Below, piece after piece: positions 37,217 to 49,800 of a stretch of 64,000 bases of DNA. The position numbers and the translations under genes were made by a program. This DNA comes from Muricea muricata (Eukaryota; Cnidaria; Anthozoa; Malacalcyonacea; Plexauridae): positions 43,211,559 to 43,275,558 of the forward strand of contig OY979718.1 of assembly GCA_963855995.1 (NCBI GenBank), in the 5' to 3' direction. Below the pieces are notes generated by a model. The model did not search any database and was not told the DNA's origin. It saw only the letters and a program-made list of their open reading frames with translations. Within the stretch, counting starts at the first letter, position 1. The number at the start of each line of letters is the position of its first letter.

Positions 37217-37298
37217 ATCCTAACCAGCATTTATTTGTCATGTTTTAACTTTGATGGATTGAAGATTAATTTCGCGTACTGAGAACACGGAATTATTA

Positions 37299-37492
37299 CA
37301 ACCGATCCGAACGTTGTATTCCAATAAAATTACTGGTTACAACGTTTGATAATTCCAGTAGTTACTGGAATTGTCATTTCATGCATATAAAATTAACCCT
37401 GACCCAAACTCCAACCCTGACCCTAACCCTAACAATCCCAATAATTTATTGGAGACAATAATTTTATTGGGGTACAACGTTCGGATCGGGTG
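37299..37492. mobile_element. MITE A, copy 1 (194 bp)
   Basis: Terminal inverted repeats CAACCGATCCGAACGTTGTA / TACAACGTTCGGATCGGGTG, continuing inward with TTCCAATAAAATTA. An exact 7-bp target-site duplication ATTATTA (37292-37298 and 37493-37499). Its centre carries CCCTGACCCTAACCCTAAC, a telomere-like tract. 7-bp duplication plus CA...TG ends would fit the P superfamily; this is inference. Confidence 0.93.
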
Positions 37493-37792
37493 ATTATTAC
37501 CATTTATTTTGCCGTTTCCACTTTCTTTGCAAGTTCAGTTTTCGTTTCAATGAAAATTATTATCACGAAATAACATTGCAAGTGTTCGTGGTGCAGTGAA
37601 AAGCACAGAAACACATAAGATCCTTCACTGCTTGGAACGATATAAACAGCATTCGCGTTGCGATCTATAAAAACAGACAATGTAATAAAATATTAAAAAA
37701 CTGCGAAAAACAACATCTAGTAAATCTAAGTATAATATTGTAAAAACACCACATAAATTTATTATCGCAATAAGCTTTCGAACCGTAAGTTG

Positions 37793-37986
37793 CAACCGAT
37801 CCGAACGTTGTATTCCAATAAAATTACTGGTTACAACGTTTGATAATTCCAATAGTTACTGGAATTGTCATTTCATGCATATAAAATGAACCCTTACCCA
37901 GACCCCAACCCTGACCCTAACCCTAACAATCCCAATAATTTATTGGAGACAATAATTTTATTGGGATACAACGTTCGGATCGGGTG
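37793..37986. mobile_element. MITE A, copy 2 (194 bp)
   Basis: Same length and almost the same sequence as the copy at 37299, with the same CCCTAACCCTAAC core and an exact 7-bp duplication TAAGTTG (37786-37792 and 37987-37993). It is an independent insertion 300 bp from copy 1, so the family was active recently. Confidence 0.93.
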
Positions 37987-38568
37987 TAAGTTGGGTTCTT
38001 TACCAGTGCTAATAACAATGCAATTTTAATAATACTTTGATTGATCTTCACTATGCAAACGTACAACGAACATCTTGTAAATTCCATATTCGACCTTTTT
38101 AACAAAAACAATTTTGCGGCTATTTAACTTGTCACATTGTCAAACTAGTACAATATACTCTAACCGGTACATTTTGTTAATATTTTTTCTATATTATCTG
38201 CAATTAATTACCGAAAAACAATTTTGCATGGAGTGATTAAATTCAATAGTAAAAAGGTTTGTACCTCAGGAACATTGTACCTTCCACACAAGTCACTTTC
38301 CACGCTCACCTTCTCTCTCGACATCTTTAACAACATTATCTACATTCACACTACAGTAGCTTGAAAATATACATGAGACTGTAAGCTAGCCTACACGTGT
38401 ATTTTCTCGTTTCCCAATCGCCACTCGTGTTGATATAACTGTATATCAGCACGGAAAAGGTCATATTTCTTATATAGCTATGACCTAACAAACCTTGTGA
38501 TGTTCATAGAAGTAAAGTTTTAATGTTTTAAATTTTGTGCTAATGTTCTTTGTGTTTTTGCTTATTGG

Positions 38569-39262
38569 AGCGGAAGAAAGAAGCAACGGGTATGTCTGGT
38601 GGACAAAAGAAGAAAATTGGTTAGTTTCTGTGCAGCATTGTAACTTGCACTGTAAGTCTAACGTAATTATAAATTATAAATATTTATAACGTTTTAGAAC
38701 GTGTTAAGAAATAATAACAGAGATCTATCAATGGTAAAAACTAGACAAGCATATTCATGTATTTTTATTGTGTAGTGTTTTTTTTCATTTTCAACATTTC
38801 AACCAGGTTAAAATGAAATATAATCGATGTTCGCAATCGGATTGACATTTACGGCATCAATGGGAATGTTTAATTCAATGTAAGTAAATGTCATCTTTCT
38901 TTTCTTATGAACTTTGATTTTCAAGGTTTAACAATATTCTTTGTTTTATTTAGTTTTGATGGCAGAGTCGTAGCAAAGCTCCCGTTTGTGCCAATATCAT
39001 GGTTTCAAGGTCTATCTCATCGTGATTTCATTATATTTCCTTTATATTTCTTTATATCTTATGTACAATGTCTATTAGCAGGTATGTAATAATTCCCGGG
39101 GTTCGTTATCAACTGCTAAAGCTAAACAGCGTACTTGATATAACAACCAACATTTATTTTTTATTTCTTTTGCAAAATATTCAAAAAGTTCTTTGTTTTA
39201 CCCCATCAAGAGCTGTAAACAAAGCACCGGGCTTCCTCATCCCTGCACTAGCCACTAAATAG
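38569..39262 (+). pseudogene. TMCO1: TMCO1 pseudogene that keeps its introns
   Basis: TMCO1 is an ER membrane protein implicated in calcium leak and in the multipass translocon. Five pieces match it in order: 38569-38620 RKKEATGM...GQKKKI; 38699-38733 with NNNRDLSM; about 38807-38879 with MFAIGLTFTASMGMFNS; about 38955-39081 with FDGRVVAKLPFVPISWFQG then LSHRD; 39176-39262 with NIQKVLCFTPSRAVNKAPG and a stop. Damage: one extra A before NNN makes a stop, a 5-base insertion TATAA sits before MFAIG, the NLLGDDxTDC segment is missing with a frame change, and the last acceptor reads CAA instead of CAG. The first exon was not found. Introns are still there, so it is a duplicated copy and not a retro-copy. 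Confidence 0.88.
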
Positions 39263-39439
39263 ACTGTTAAAATTTTATGATAAACTTTGCTCTGTAGTGT
39301 AATAGTTATTTGTGAAGTTGTACTAATAAATATCAATTTTAAATAATATTGTGAAATCATTAATAATTCATAAAGAAAACACAAAAGAAATCATTAGCGT
39401 GAAGGAGGCTGTATGCTCTGATACAGAGTTCTGTTGATT

Positions 39440-39905
39440 TTTATAAACTCCAGATCTGTATGGGGATTTACTTAAAGCTCTTTCTGTTGAACAAATATTG
39501 CTTTCTCAGTTCTGAACTGTTCTTCCTAGAAGTCCAGTAAAGATCATCTCTTATTGATCCAGTGTTAATATGTGCGAGAACCTAAACTAAACTAACTTCA
39601 TTTATACTGGATTGGTCTATCACCTCTAAACTGTTCTTGCTAAAGGTTCAGTAAGGATCATCTCTTATTGATCTATTGTTAATATATGCGAGAATTTAAA
39701 CTAAACTAACTTTATTTATACTGGATAGCTCTATCAGCTCTAAACTGTTTTTCCTAGAGGTCCAATAAGGATCATCTTTTATTGATCCAGTGTTATCACA
39801 GGAAGAAACCTAAACTAAACTAACTTTATTTACACTGGATAGCTCTATCAGCTCTAAACTGTTCTTCTTAGAGGTCCAGTAAGGATCTTCTCTTATTGAT
39901 CTGTA
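39440..39905. repeat. 114-bp satellite, four copies
   Basis: The landmark AACTGT recurs at 39515, 39629, 39743 and 39857, exactly 114 bp apart. Each unit has CTCTAAACTGTTCTTCCTAG, GTCCAGTAAGGATCATCT, CTTATTGATC and CTAAACTAAACTAACTT. A single further copy lies at about 63815-63920. Confidence 0.93.
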
Positions 39906-39909
39906 ATAA

Positions 39910-40975
39910 CTATTATAAAAACACATATGTACAGAACCCCCCTTCCTCCTTGGAATGTTTTTCTCTCTCTATTTGCTTGGAACCATCGACTTGCTTACGT
40001 CACAGTTAATAGAAATGAAATTTGGCTCGTGATCCTTCTAAGCATGGATCATCCAAACATCTCATCTACTGTGCTTGCGCACAATGTCGGATTTTTTCGT
40101 CGGTAGGTCGGAACGGCTCGCCAAAACGCCAAAATTTCAATTTTGACCAGCATAAAATGCAGAAACCTTCAAGTTTTATCGAAGATATTCAAACAATCTT
40201 GCCTTTATTTCAAGGTAATATACGTTGTCTTTTACCAGTAGTTGTAGCAGAGCGTCTATATCTCTGATATATATAAATGTTGTGGCAATCAAGGGTGATT
40301 TTAACGAAATATTTGATCATGCAAAGTTTGTAATTCGCACGTGTGGTATTGAAGCATACCTTATCCTCGTTATGCCTGATAGACGAAGTAAGAACTGTAG
40401 TTTAGATGAATTCGGCTGTTAGTTTTTGTGCTGGTATGTAAGAAAAGTCTATATTTTTGAGCAGTAAAGTTGCAAATTATAAAGCACCATAATTTTCTAT
40501 CGCGGTCCGTTTAATTTTACCTTGCAATTCTTGGGTTTCACGTGACGTTATAAATTTCACTGGGGGGCAACTCCAAATCGATACACAGTCAGTGGAGAGA
40601 AGTAATTTTTCACTGTATGTGTTGAACTTTTGTTTGGCAGCAAATATGCGCAATTTAGTGAGATTTGTTCACTCCAGTACAGTGTAGTCGTCAATACATT
40701 TTGCGTTGACCCCCACTCAGATTTACTGCAAAATGCCATAGTGAAACCCAAGAATTAACTTGGAAAGAACCATACCATAGCTGTGGTTTGATTGGGGCTT
40801 AAATCTGATTTGAACATTGTTCTTGTGAAAAGAGTATTGATGAGTCAAAGATTTGCAACAATTGTGGGTTTCTCTGGGTACTCCTGTTTCTTCTGGCAGG
40901 CAAAGTTGACAGGCTGTGTTAGGTAATACAGATACACTGTAATTATACACTGATATGTGTTGTGGTTGCTTTGCC
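39910..40975. other. Spacer with a SINE tail fragment
   Basis: No gene recognised. A plus open stretch (40022-40267) ending ...IEDIQTILPLFQ before GTAATA could be a stray exon, but it has no partner. 40861-40915 has GTGGGTTTCTCTGGGTACTC, the 3' module of the SINE described at 53505. Confidence 0.45.
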
Positions 40976-40978
40976 CTC

Positions 40979-41217
40979 CAGGGGCCGGTTGTTCGAAGCC
41001 CGTTTAGCGTAAATGATGGATAAGTCAAAATTAAATAACACTCTTACATCACTCGTTGAACAGTTAAATATTTGGCAGTAAATATGTAGTTGTAAGCATA
41101 ATCATTCTATTAAGGTTCAAAACATTTAGTTTGGTTGTTGAATGAATCTGTAACTTGGTTTCTATTTTGAGCTTAACCACTTTTTAAGCTAAACGGGCTT
41201 TGAACAACCGGCCCCTG
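40979..41217. mobile_element. 239-bp MITE with CAGGGGCCGGTTGTTC ends
   Basis: Inverted ends CAGGGGCCGGTTGTTCGAAG and CTTTGAACAACCGGCCCCTG, continuing with CCCGTTTAGC / GCTAAACGGG. The centre is AT-rich. No target-site duplication can be seen, so its superfamily is open. Confidence 0.85.
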
Positions 41218-42338
41218 GTAAAACAAAATATTACAAAAATTAGTAGAGTGGCTTTTCCTGAAGCAAAAAGGCAGTTAATGAAATGTAAAGACATCCATAT
41301 TTCGTGTAAGTTTAATTGTATGACATTACTGTAAACGAATGCAGCAATGCCAATGCCATGCTACATAGTAAAACTGAAACATACCATGTGCATATTTTTA
41401 AACTGTTTTTTTTATGTACCGAAAGATACTCTGCTGATTTGAGTAAGAACATATGCTCACTAAATGTACTGAGATTTGCCCATGTCTAGTAAAATTTTAA
41501 TTTTTAACATTTTTTAGACCTATGGTATGGTAATGAAAGTTTTAAGAATACTCATCTGGCTGGGTTAATGATGAGAAAGTGAATAGCATTGATGAAATGT
41601 GCACAAAAGGTCTTAATATTTTTTATGCTTTGTTGTTTTAAATTGAAATGCTTTGCAGATTGTATGGTGTTTCTCACAAAAAGTGGCTATGTTTATGTTT
41701 TAGAAAAAATATATTTTTTTTCTCGCGAGTGCTAGCCAGTGAGCGTAGTGTACAGTTACTCTCATCCAACTAGATCATTATTTTGTTGGACCACTTTGCA
41801 TGGAAAATCTCATAGCAATTCCCAAAGCATTTTAATTTTAAATATGTCAAATAGTGATGAACTTATTGTTTTCTGAAAGTAAAAAAATCTTGTTTGCTTG
41901 AATTATTTTTCTTTGGTTTTATAAAAACACATGTAAAAGCCTTTAAAAAATTCAAAACAACAAATCTTGGTAGCAGTTTTGGTAATATTTTCAGGACTAC
42001 ATATGTAACCCTTAAATTAATTGTCTGTAATGGCTAATTTTTTGAGAACATGTTATGCCATCCATCACAATTAGTGTGTTCTGTGATAGGGTCATAAGAC
42101 AGGGAGCATTAAAAATAGCTCCACTTATTGCTTAAAAGTGTCATGCAAATACATCAATTTCCTATTGCAATTAAGCATATTCTGTAAATGCAATTTCATT
42201 TTGCAGGTGGTTAACATCAAATGAAATATATTCAAATTATAGATCAATTGAGATTCATATAATGTCCAACAAGTTTTAGGAAAAACATGTTATACAGTCC
42301 AGTAATGTAATTTGTTCATCATTCAAAACCACACAGTA

Positions 42339-42755
42339 GGGCCATTTATACGAGCGAAAATAATCCGCGGCTTAAATAGGCCATGGCTTAAGTAAGTAGA
42401 GAACGTCTGTATAAACATACAATTTCTTTGCGACTAAAATAAGCCGCGGTTAATTTTAGCCCTGAGTTTGGACCTTGTCTTAAATTGGCCGTGGCCAATT
42501 TTAGGCGGGAAAACCTCGTAAAAACGCTTCGTTCGCGACCAAGGCAAGTCCAAAGTAATTTCGTGTAGCTTTTTTGTAATGCGAGCCATTTTCCTTTTCT
42601 TGTCATGGTAATGAGTATTTAAAACTTCGGTGACCTCGTTATGGTCTATTTATACGAATGTTTTGGGCTATTTTAATGAATTTAGTAAAACTGGCGTATA
42701 AAAGGCTGTGTTCTTGACTTATTTAAGCCGCGGCTTATATTCGCTCCTTTGACAC
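42339..42755. mobile_element. Putative MITE with GAGCGAAAATAATCCGCGG ends
   Basis: Left GAGCGAAAATAATCCGCGGC and right GCCGCGGCTTATATTCGCTC are imperfect inverted repeats about 370 bp apart, each next to TTAAATA. Inside are further copies of the CCGCGG and GGCCATGGC/GGCCGTGGCC motifs. Borders are approximate. Confidence 0.6.
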
Positions 42756-42759
42756 TTAG

Positions 42760-43830
42760 TAACCACTGGCTGTATTTCTAAATAGCAATTTTAAAATTTT
42801 TTTGAGAAAAATTGGTTGTTGTAGACCCAAATGCATATAAAGATTATTTCAATCAAACAAATTTATTTTTTAAAAATGAATTTTTGGTTCAAATGTTTTT
42901 TCAAATACTCTAAAACAATTAAAGTTTGTCATTATTTGAATTTATAATGTTGTACTGATTAAACAGATATGAAGATTGAGGTGGTTTTATCAAAAACAAA
43001 TGTAATTCTTTACTTACCAAATGTGTCCATGAAATTTACTGTTAAATTTGTATTGCTAACTTTTCTATCAATGGAAAATATATCTCTGTGATATAATTTT
43101 CTATCAGTTCAATCAAAAAGCATTTTAAAAAACATTAAATTTGTTTCCTGGTTTACCATCTCTATCTTCTTTTGTTTAAGTTGACTTTGAGTGTTCATTT
43201 GAAAGTTTAGAAAGTTCATCTGAAAATCACATATGGGAGCAAAATTTAAATATTATTTTCTTCAAATTCAGAAGCCATTGAACGACACCACCCTAAAAGT
43301 TAGAAATATTTTGGTATTTTTGAAATGAACTTTCTACCTTCATGCTAAACTACTTGAAGTAAAATTATGGCAAAGTGGAACTAATATTTGGAATCAACAT
43401 GAACTGAAGTAGTAGAACTATACCTGATCAGAGCTCTTCATATTCAACAGACTTGAAATAATGATAAGTCAAATTTAAAAGCAATATTGAGCAATTTTAG
43501 ATTTTAAATTGTACAGATTTCTTAACATGCCAAATTTAGTTTGTTGAATGTCGGGTCTTTCCTATTCACAAGTAAAATAGTCTGGCATAAGATCAAGTAA
43601 AAATATTGAATGGTCTTCTTATACTTACAAGAGATTTTCATTAACCTTCGATTTTTTCCCTGAACTATTCCCATTGTCTGGTTGTGGTGAATTTGTGTTT
43701 TGGCAGTTGAAAAATGTTCAAAGAATTTGTTATTTTGTATGTTTATTTTCTTTGCTTTAGTTCAAATTTTCTTTTTAAATAGTTCCACTTTGTAACCATA
43801 GTGTAGTAATAATAATATAAGAAAACAGGT
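42760..43830. other. Spacer, nothing recognised
   Basis: Very AT-rich, no ORF or repeat worth naming. Confidence 0.5.
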
Positions 43831-43834
43831 TTAC

Positions 43835-46800
43835 ATGGCTGAACACGGTCATCAACAAGTAAGTAAAGATAAGTTTATACTTCAATGAGAACTGTTTTTA
43901 ACCTGACAATGATATCTTTTGAAATTGACCAAATTCAGTGCTTAAGCATTTTCTTTCCAATGCAAGACCAATCTTGTATATTTCAATGTTTTGGTTTTGC
44001 TTCTTTCATTGTTAAAACTATAAGTTCTTTAAAAGGTAACAAAGTGTTTTGTTCCATGGAAAGCTTTCATATTTTTACACACATTATTTTTATTATGTAA
44101 CACTAATGCTGCATGTATATCTTTGAACTTCTGACAAATCCTTAAAAACTGGTACACTATTGAGTAACTTCAGTATTAACTTGGTGCCCAAAAGGTTTTA
44201 CAGGGTTCTTCATGAATTAGAGAACTCTTACCATATGAAAAAATATACTTAGCTTAATATAAAGGAAATAAAATTATGATTGACAGGGTACTCCTAAAAG
44301 TTATTTCAACTAAATTACCATAATTTGTGCAAAAAGCATCGCACACCTCACAAATTGAGATGCCTTTGCTACAAATGATAGTACAAATGGTGCACATGCA
44401 CATGAGAACTTTTTGACCAAGTAGAATTTTCAAAGGATTTGTTTCTGAAATTTTGTGCTCTGCGCAATATCCTTAAAAATATTTAACTTTTCGTCTGTGC
44501 AGCATGTATTTTTTGTTCGAAAAATGAAGTTGACAATATTTAATCAATTCGACATTGTCAGGTTAAAAGCACAATCAGAAAAATATATGGCTCTGAATGT
44601 TGAAATTTCATGACCTTTTCAATTTGATATTCCAATCAGTATAAAAACTAATCATTTCCTCACGAGGTTTCGACGTTTGGAACAGTTTTTCAAGCTGTAA
44701 AAACATTTTCTATAGGCCTCATATGTGCTTGATCTTTACATGGCAAAAAGACATTATTTTCTCTGGACTTTTACAGAAACAGCTCATTAAAATCGTATCT
44801 TTCTATTTGCAAAAACGCTATTTACTGTATTTCTGTAGTTGCATTGCTTAGTGAGAGCGAGAGTCAACACTCTGCCAAAAGTCGTGCGTTTTCTCTGCGT
44901 ACTCTGCGGGTTTCTTCTCCTCTGGAAGTTGAGATCGTAGCTTTGACACTTATAAACCTTTTCAGTTAGAACTGTTGAGGATTACTGTCCTCTTCTTACA
45001 AGAGATAACTTTAAAACAATTAAAAATGCGCTGACTACGTTTCTAACGCGAACAAAACATACTTCGACTTTATCAATTGCGTGATTTAGAGCCATACGTT
45101 TTCCATGTAATTGTGAAACAACTCGGTGTTTATGTACCAATGGAAAATTTCAAATTTTATCACTTTTATCACGCAAAATTTATCACTTCCAGTTGATTCA
45201 TAATTATTTATATCCTGAAGTATAAAAATTTATCTGGTTTTACTTATCTTTCACTTATGTTTGCTCACTTGTGTTGAGCACAGTGTTAATTGTTCTTTTT
45301 CTGCCATGTTCTGTTTTCTTTTATTGTTATTCAATTAAGTACACGTTTGTGGAAATTTACCTCTTTTTATTGTTATTCAAATTGTAATCTATACAAATTC
45401 TTTTCAATAAATTATTTACAGAATTTACATGTGACCCCTTTTTAAATAAAAATTCAATTCCCATGGGAATTGGAAAATTGAATAAAAAAAATCCCCCTAC
45501 CCCAGCCAGCTTTCCAAGTGCTACTTCCACCTAAGTAGAAGTAAAAGTACTTCTACTTATTTACGGTGGAAGTAGCACTCAGAAAGCTGGCCGGGGTAGC
45601 GAGGCGAAGAGAAGACCAACCTTGCAAATTCTAATGCAATTGCTAAGTTGATCTTCTCTGGAGAGCAGCTGCGCATACCTGAAAAATTAAAACTACAATT
45701 GTTAGTGACGCATCATGCAAATTTGATTCCCAAAGCCAAAATGACGAGTGCCCCCCTCTGATCCTACCGACTGCCTACCTGCCTCAGTTCTAAGCTGTCT
45801 TCCTCGGTCCTAAGCTCCTGCATTCCATTCGTTACTTTCACTTTCCTCACCATCGCACAGTCACTCACAGCTGATAAACCCGCATGCACCGCCACCACCC
45901 CAACTGCCACCCAAATCAGAAAATTAAAAGAATTAAAATTTCGGTAAAGTATGTATTTTAAATGTAATGTATTCAGTTATTTTAGGCCAAGCGTGAAGAG
46001 AAAGTTAATGGTCCAATGTACAAACAGGTAAGCTTCCTACTTGTCTTTATACATGAAATGTACAAATTGCAAAATGTACAAACGCTCTATCCGCTATTTT
46101 GTTCCGCTATTTTGTTCCACTGTGTTGTTTTCGACGGTTTATTTGGCATTGTTTAACATACTTTCAAAATTTTAATTCCTTTAATAAGCCTAACCCCATG
46201 CAACTTACACACGGCTCACACCCTCGCAGTCCATACATTTAGCTAATAAATTACGTTATGAACAAAAAAGCAAAATAAAAAGATAAATTACGTTATCTCT
46301 AGCTACTTAAACCCACTTACACTGAGTATTTGATTGAGTTTTCAAACGTAAAACCTTATCTGAAAGGGCATGGGCTTTTCGTTATGTTAAACCGATCCGA
46401 AGTAAATATAAATCTGATACTTACCAAAGTCTAAGCTGGGTCAAATAAGCATGAGAACGGAAAAAGTATATATAATTATTTTAAAAACGGAACGTAAACT
46501 TTCACTTAAGACTCATCGATAGAAATTTAATTCCTAAGCTGTAGTTGACATGCAATTCAAGGATGCCTAGTATATTTTATGGTTAAAAAAAGATAGAAAC
46601 GTTTAAAAACTATCGCTTCTCATACTTATTTAACCGAAACGCCTTCATTTGCATGGTACGTCGCCGCTGCTCTCAAACCACTTCCGTCATTTGCTTTAGT
46701 GCACAAAAACAGTGACTTAACTGTTCCATTGTTTCTGTTTACCAAAACAAACTCAAAAGCACCAAGATACTTGTCATATTTAATCAAAGAGGATTCTCAT

Positions 46801-49800
46801 TATAAAGTCATCCAAACAAATGTATTCCCTTGGGAATATGAAAATGCGCAAAAAATATAATGCAGCCCACTAATTTCATGCATATATCAATGAAGAAACA
46901 AAGAAATAGTATATTCCCCTGGGAATTAGAAAACGTTTTTACCGTTGTTTTTAACTCTGCTAATGAGTGTAATTTTTAAATTATCTTTACTACAACTTAT
47001 TACTTGAAAATGATTCGTTCAATCCAACATATCAAATAACCTGCAGTGTTTGTTTTGTTTTTAGAAATAACCTCGACTCAAATGTGGGAGGCAAGATTTC
47101 CCAGCGTTAAGGTATTGTTTCTTTTAGAAATATTGTCAGCATTAACCATTATGCTGTATTTTTTACCTGATTTTTTGAACTCGAAATATGAAACGAAACG
47201 GACTTTGTGCAAGACTTCGACTTATTTTTCAAAAGTGTTGGTTTAAAGGGAAATGGCAACAAAATTTTTTGTCGTCTTATTTGAAAGAGACTTCAAAACA
47301 ATATATAGAAGTCTATTACAGAATTTTTATATCTGCCTTATTTGATGAGACATTTGGACTTGAAATCTTTAGTTGTCCGCCATCTTGGATATTTTTAGAT
47401 ATGCATGATACGTCACAACTTGGGTCACGCAATTTTTTTTCTTAGGACACAGTGATTAATCTTCTCCAATAACCACACACATGGTAAGTGTTTCGGATTT
47501 TAGCACGGACTAAAAAGGTTTCACAAATATTTTATTGGTGGTAGGTATTTAGGAGAAGCTTTGAATGGCTTATCCCTGTTGTGACGTCACTAAAACATTG
47601 TTAATGAGGTTAAAAATTAATCCAAGATGGCGTACAGTTCGATTATTTAGGTGACAATATCTCCCGAAGTAAAACAGATATAAAAATTTTGTAACATACT
47701 TCTATATATTATTTTAGAGTCTCTTTCAAATGAAACAATAAAAAAATTTGTTGCCATTTTCCTTTAAGTGTTAATTCAGTTTTCATTTTTCACCAAATTT
47801 TTGCTTTTCTTCAACGAGAGACATTAAAATTTCTTTAAATCCTCTTTGATCTCTAAATGATAAGTTTCTTGTTTTCTACTTACTCACAATTGTATAATTT
47901 CCTCTACTGTCATATTCATAACGACTTGCTTTCTCATTCTTGTTGATTGTTTTTCTTTTGTGGGTCCATATCATCGAGGGCCGTTCACTCTGGACTTTTG
48001 TTCTTGCGTTTATTCGCCGCTCATCATCTTTTAAAATGAAAGAACTGAATTATTTGACGATAATTACGAATAATTATTAAACTATATTTTTATATAAAAA
48101 ATACCAAAATAAGAACGTTTTTCTGTGTTCGAAATACACTGCCTTCAAAATGTCACGAGCTTAGTATTTTTGTTAACATGCAGAATTTGTTTTCGAAATT
48201 TCATGCTAATTCCCGTGTAGTATTTGTGATAATTATTCGTTAAGAATCAGCTGTTCAGGGACGTAGCCAGAACTTTCAAAGGGGGGGGGGGGGGGGAGCC
48301 CTGCAGATACTAATAATTTGACGCGCCTATCGCGATAGGTTTGACGCGCCTATCGCGTTAAATACTAGGGAGGTTTTTCTCAAAAAGACGTGACGTCAAT
48401 GCGACGTAAAATGCCGTCATTGCCCATCTCCAGATTTGCTCACGGCATTTCCACATCGTTTTTACCTCGCTTTGGCGTTGTCAAAGGCGTTGTGTCGTCT
48501 TTGCTAAACCTCTCTATTAACGAAAGGGAGGGAGCCGCGGCTCCCTCGGCTCCCCCCTGGCTACGTCCCTGCAGCTGTTTACTGTTAAAAGTTGTAAACA
48601 TGGCATAAAAGCCATACCATAAGTATTGTAAACAGTTTTAATACCATTGTCACAAGCTATTTCCCCTCAAACACGTTCTCAGGGCCTTTTTGAGGCATGG
48701 AAAAAGTCCCTGGCACCGGTTGGCTTTTAAAACCACGAATCGTGGTTTTTGAAAAATTGGAGCGATAACTACACACATTCCAAAATGACTGACACGTTGA
48801 AGTGTTTAGAAAAATTCACGTAATTCAACGGCTTTATTCGGCGTTAAATGTTGGAAATTGTACTGGTATTTTTTCTCCACTAAAATATTCTCATATTTCC
48901 GTGGTTTTGAGTATATTTACTTTGTGAGATGATAGACCAATGAAATTGCAGAAGACGCCAGCCGGTGCCAGGGCCTTTTCCCTCCCTCGATTTCAGAAAA
49001 GGCTGCGGGAACGAGGTTGATTTCCCCTTTTCAAAAACACAATGGAAAACCATGTTCGAAGTTAATAAACAGCTCCTTACTTTCCTGCCAGAGCGCTGTC
49101 AGCCGCGCTGACAAATATAACAAAAACGGAATCCCAAACACGCACTTGAACGTCAATTTTTTCGCACTTTTACGCCATGTGTACACATGACTATAACGAA
49201 AATGATGACAGTATCCACATTTTACCAAAATACAAACCCCCAAGGACATAAAACGTTAACAAAACAAAGAAAATACCTTCCTCTCTTATGCTTGTAATTT
49301 AGCAGCCGTCAATTTGCTTTTTTAAACGATTTCCGACCGCAATGCATTTTGGTAAAGTGTTCATCCCCCATCTTTTCTGTTGGTGTCAATAAACACGTAT
49401 TGCTAAGAAATGAACTATCGTTCCGACAAGAATATTTATTCTATCAACTTACATTTCTAAACCTTGCATGTTGGCCTTGGCTTGTTATTTGATGTTGGAC
49501 TCATTGTCATTGCCTCTGCGTCCTTTTTGAAAAACAAAAATATTTTGATTAGATGACAGCGAAACTTTCAACTATAACAGGATGTATGTACGACCATGAT
49601 AAACGTTAGCGTACTGTACAACAATACTGAAGGCATTAATATTTGATTGTCTCTTATTTCTCGAAATATTTTGGATATATATATTCTATATGCGCAGATA
49701 GAGGACAAACACCCTGTATATCGATTTGTATACTATTGACAACTGTTATCTAACTTTTTATCCAAGCCTATATTCGAGTATATAGATTGTAGAGCATGAA

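Larger units (their letters stand above)
36950..37501. mobile_element. MITE B: 351-bp element interrupted by MITE A and carrying MITE C
   Basis: Ends GTAATAATTCCGTGTTCT (from 36951) and AGAACACGGAATTATTAC. The right end is split: MITE A inserted in ATTATTA, so the last bases are at 37493-37501. An exact 8-bp flank ATTTATTT (36942-36949 and 37502-37509) is the target-site duplication. It contains degenerate CCCTAA-type repeats at about 36975-37013. Confidence 0.85.

Noticed and set aside
36975-37925. CCCTAA repeats as an internal telomere or chromosome fusion point
   Set aside because: Each tract sits inside a bounded MITE or its target site, so the elements explain them.
40022-40267. Plus ORF ending MQKPSSFIEDIQTILPLFQ before GTAATA
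   Set aside because: Looks like a possible first exon, but no in-phase partner or known protein was found.
47046-47445. Two overlapping plus ORFs that might be an exon (acceptor TTTTTAG near 47064, donor GTATTG)
   Set aside because: The reading frame does not fit the phase of the neighbouring candidate exon and most of the stretch is the arm of a MITE.
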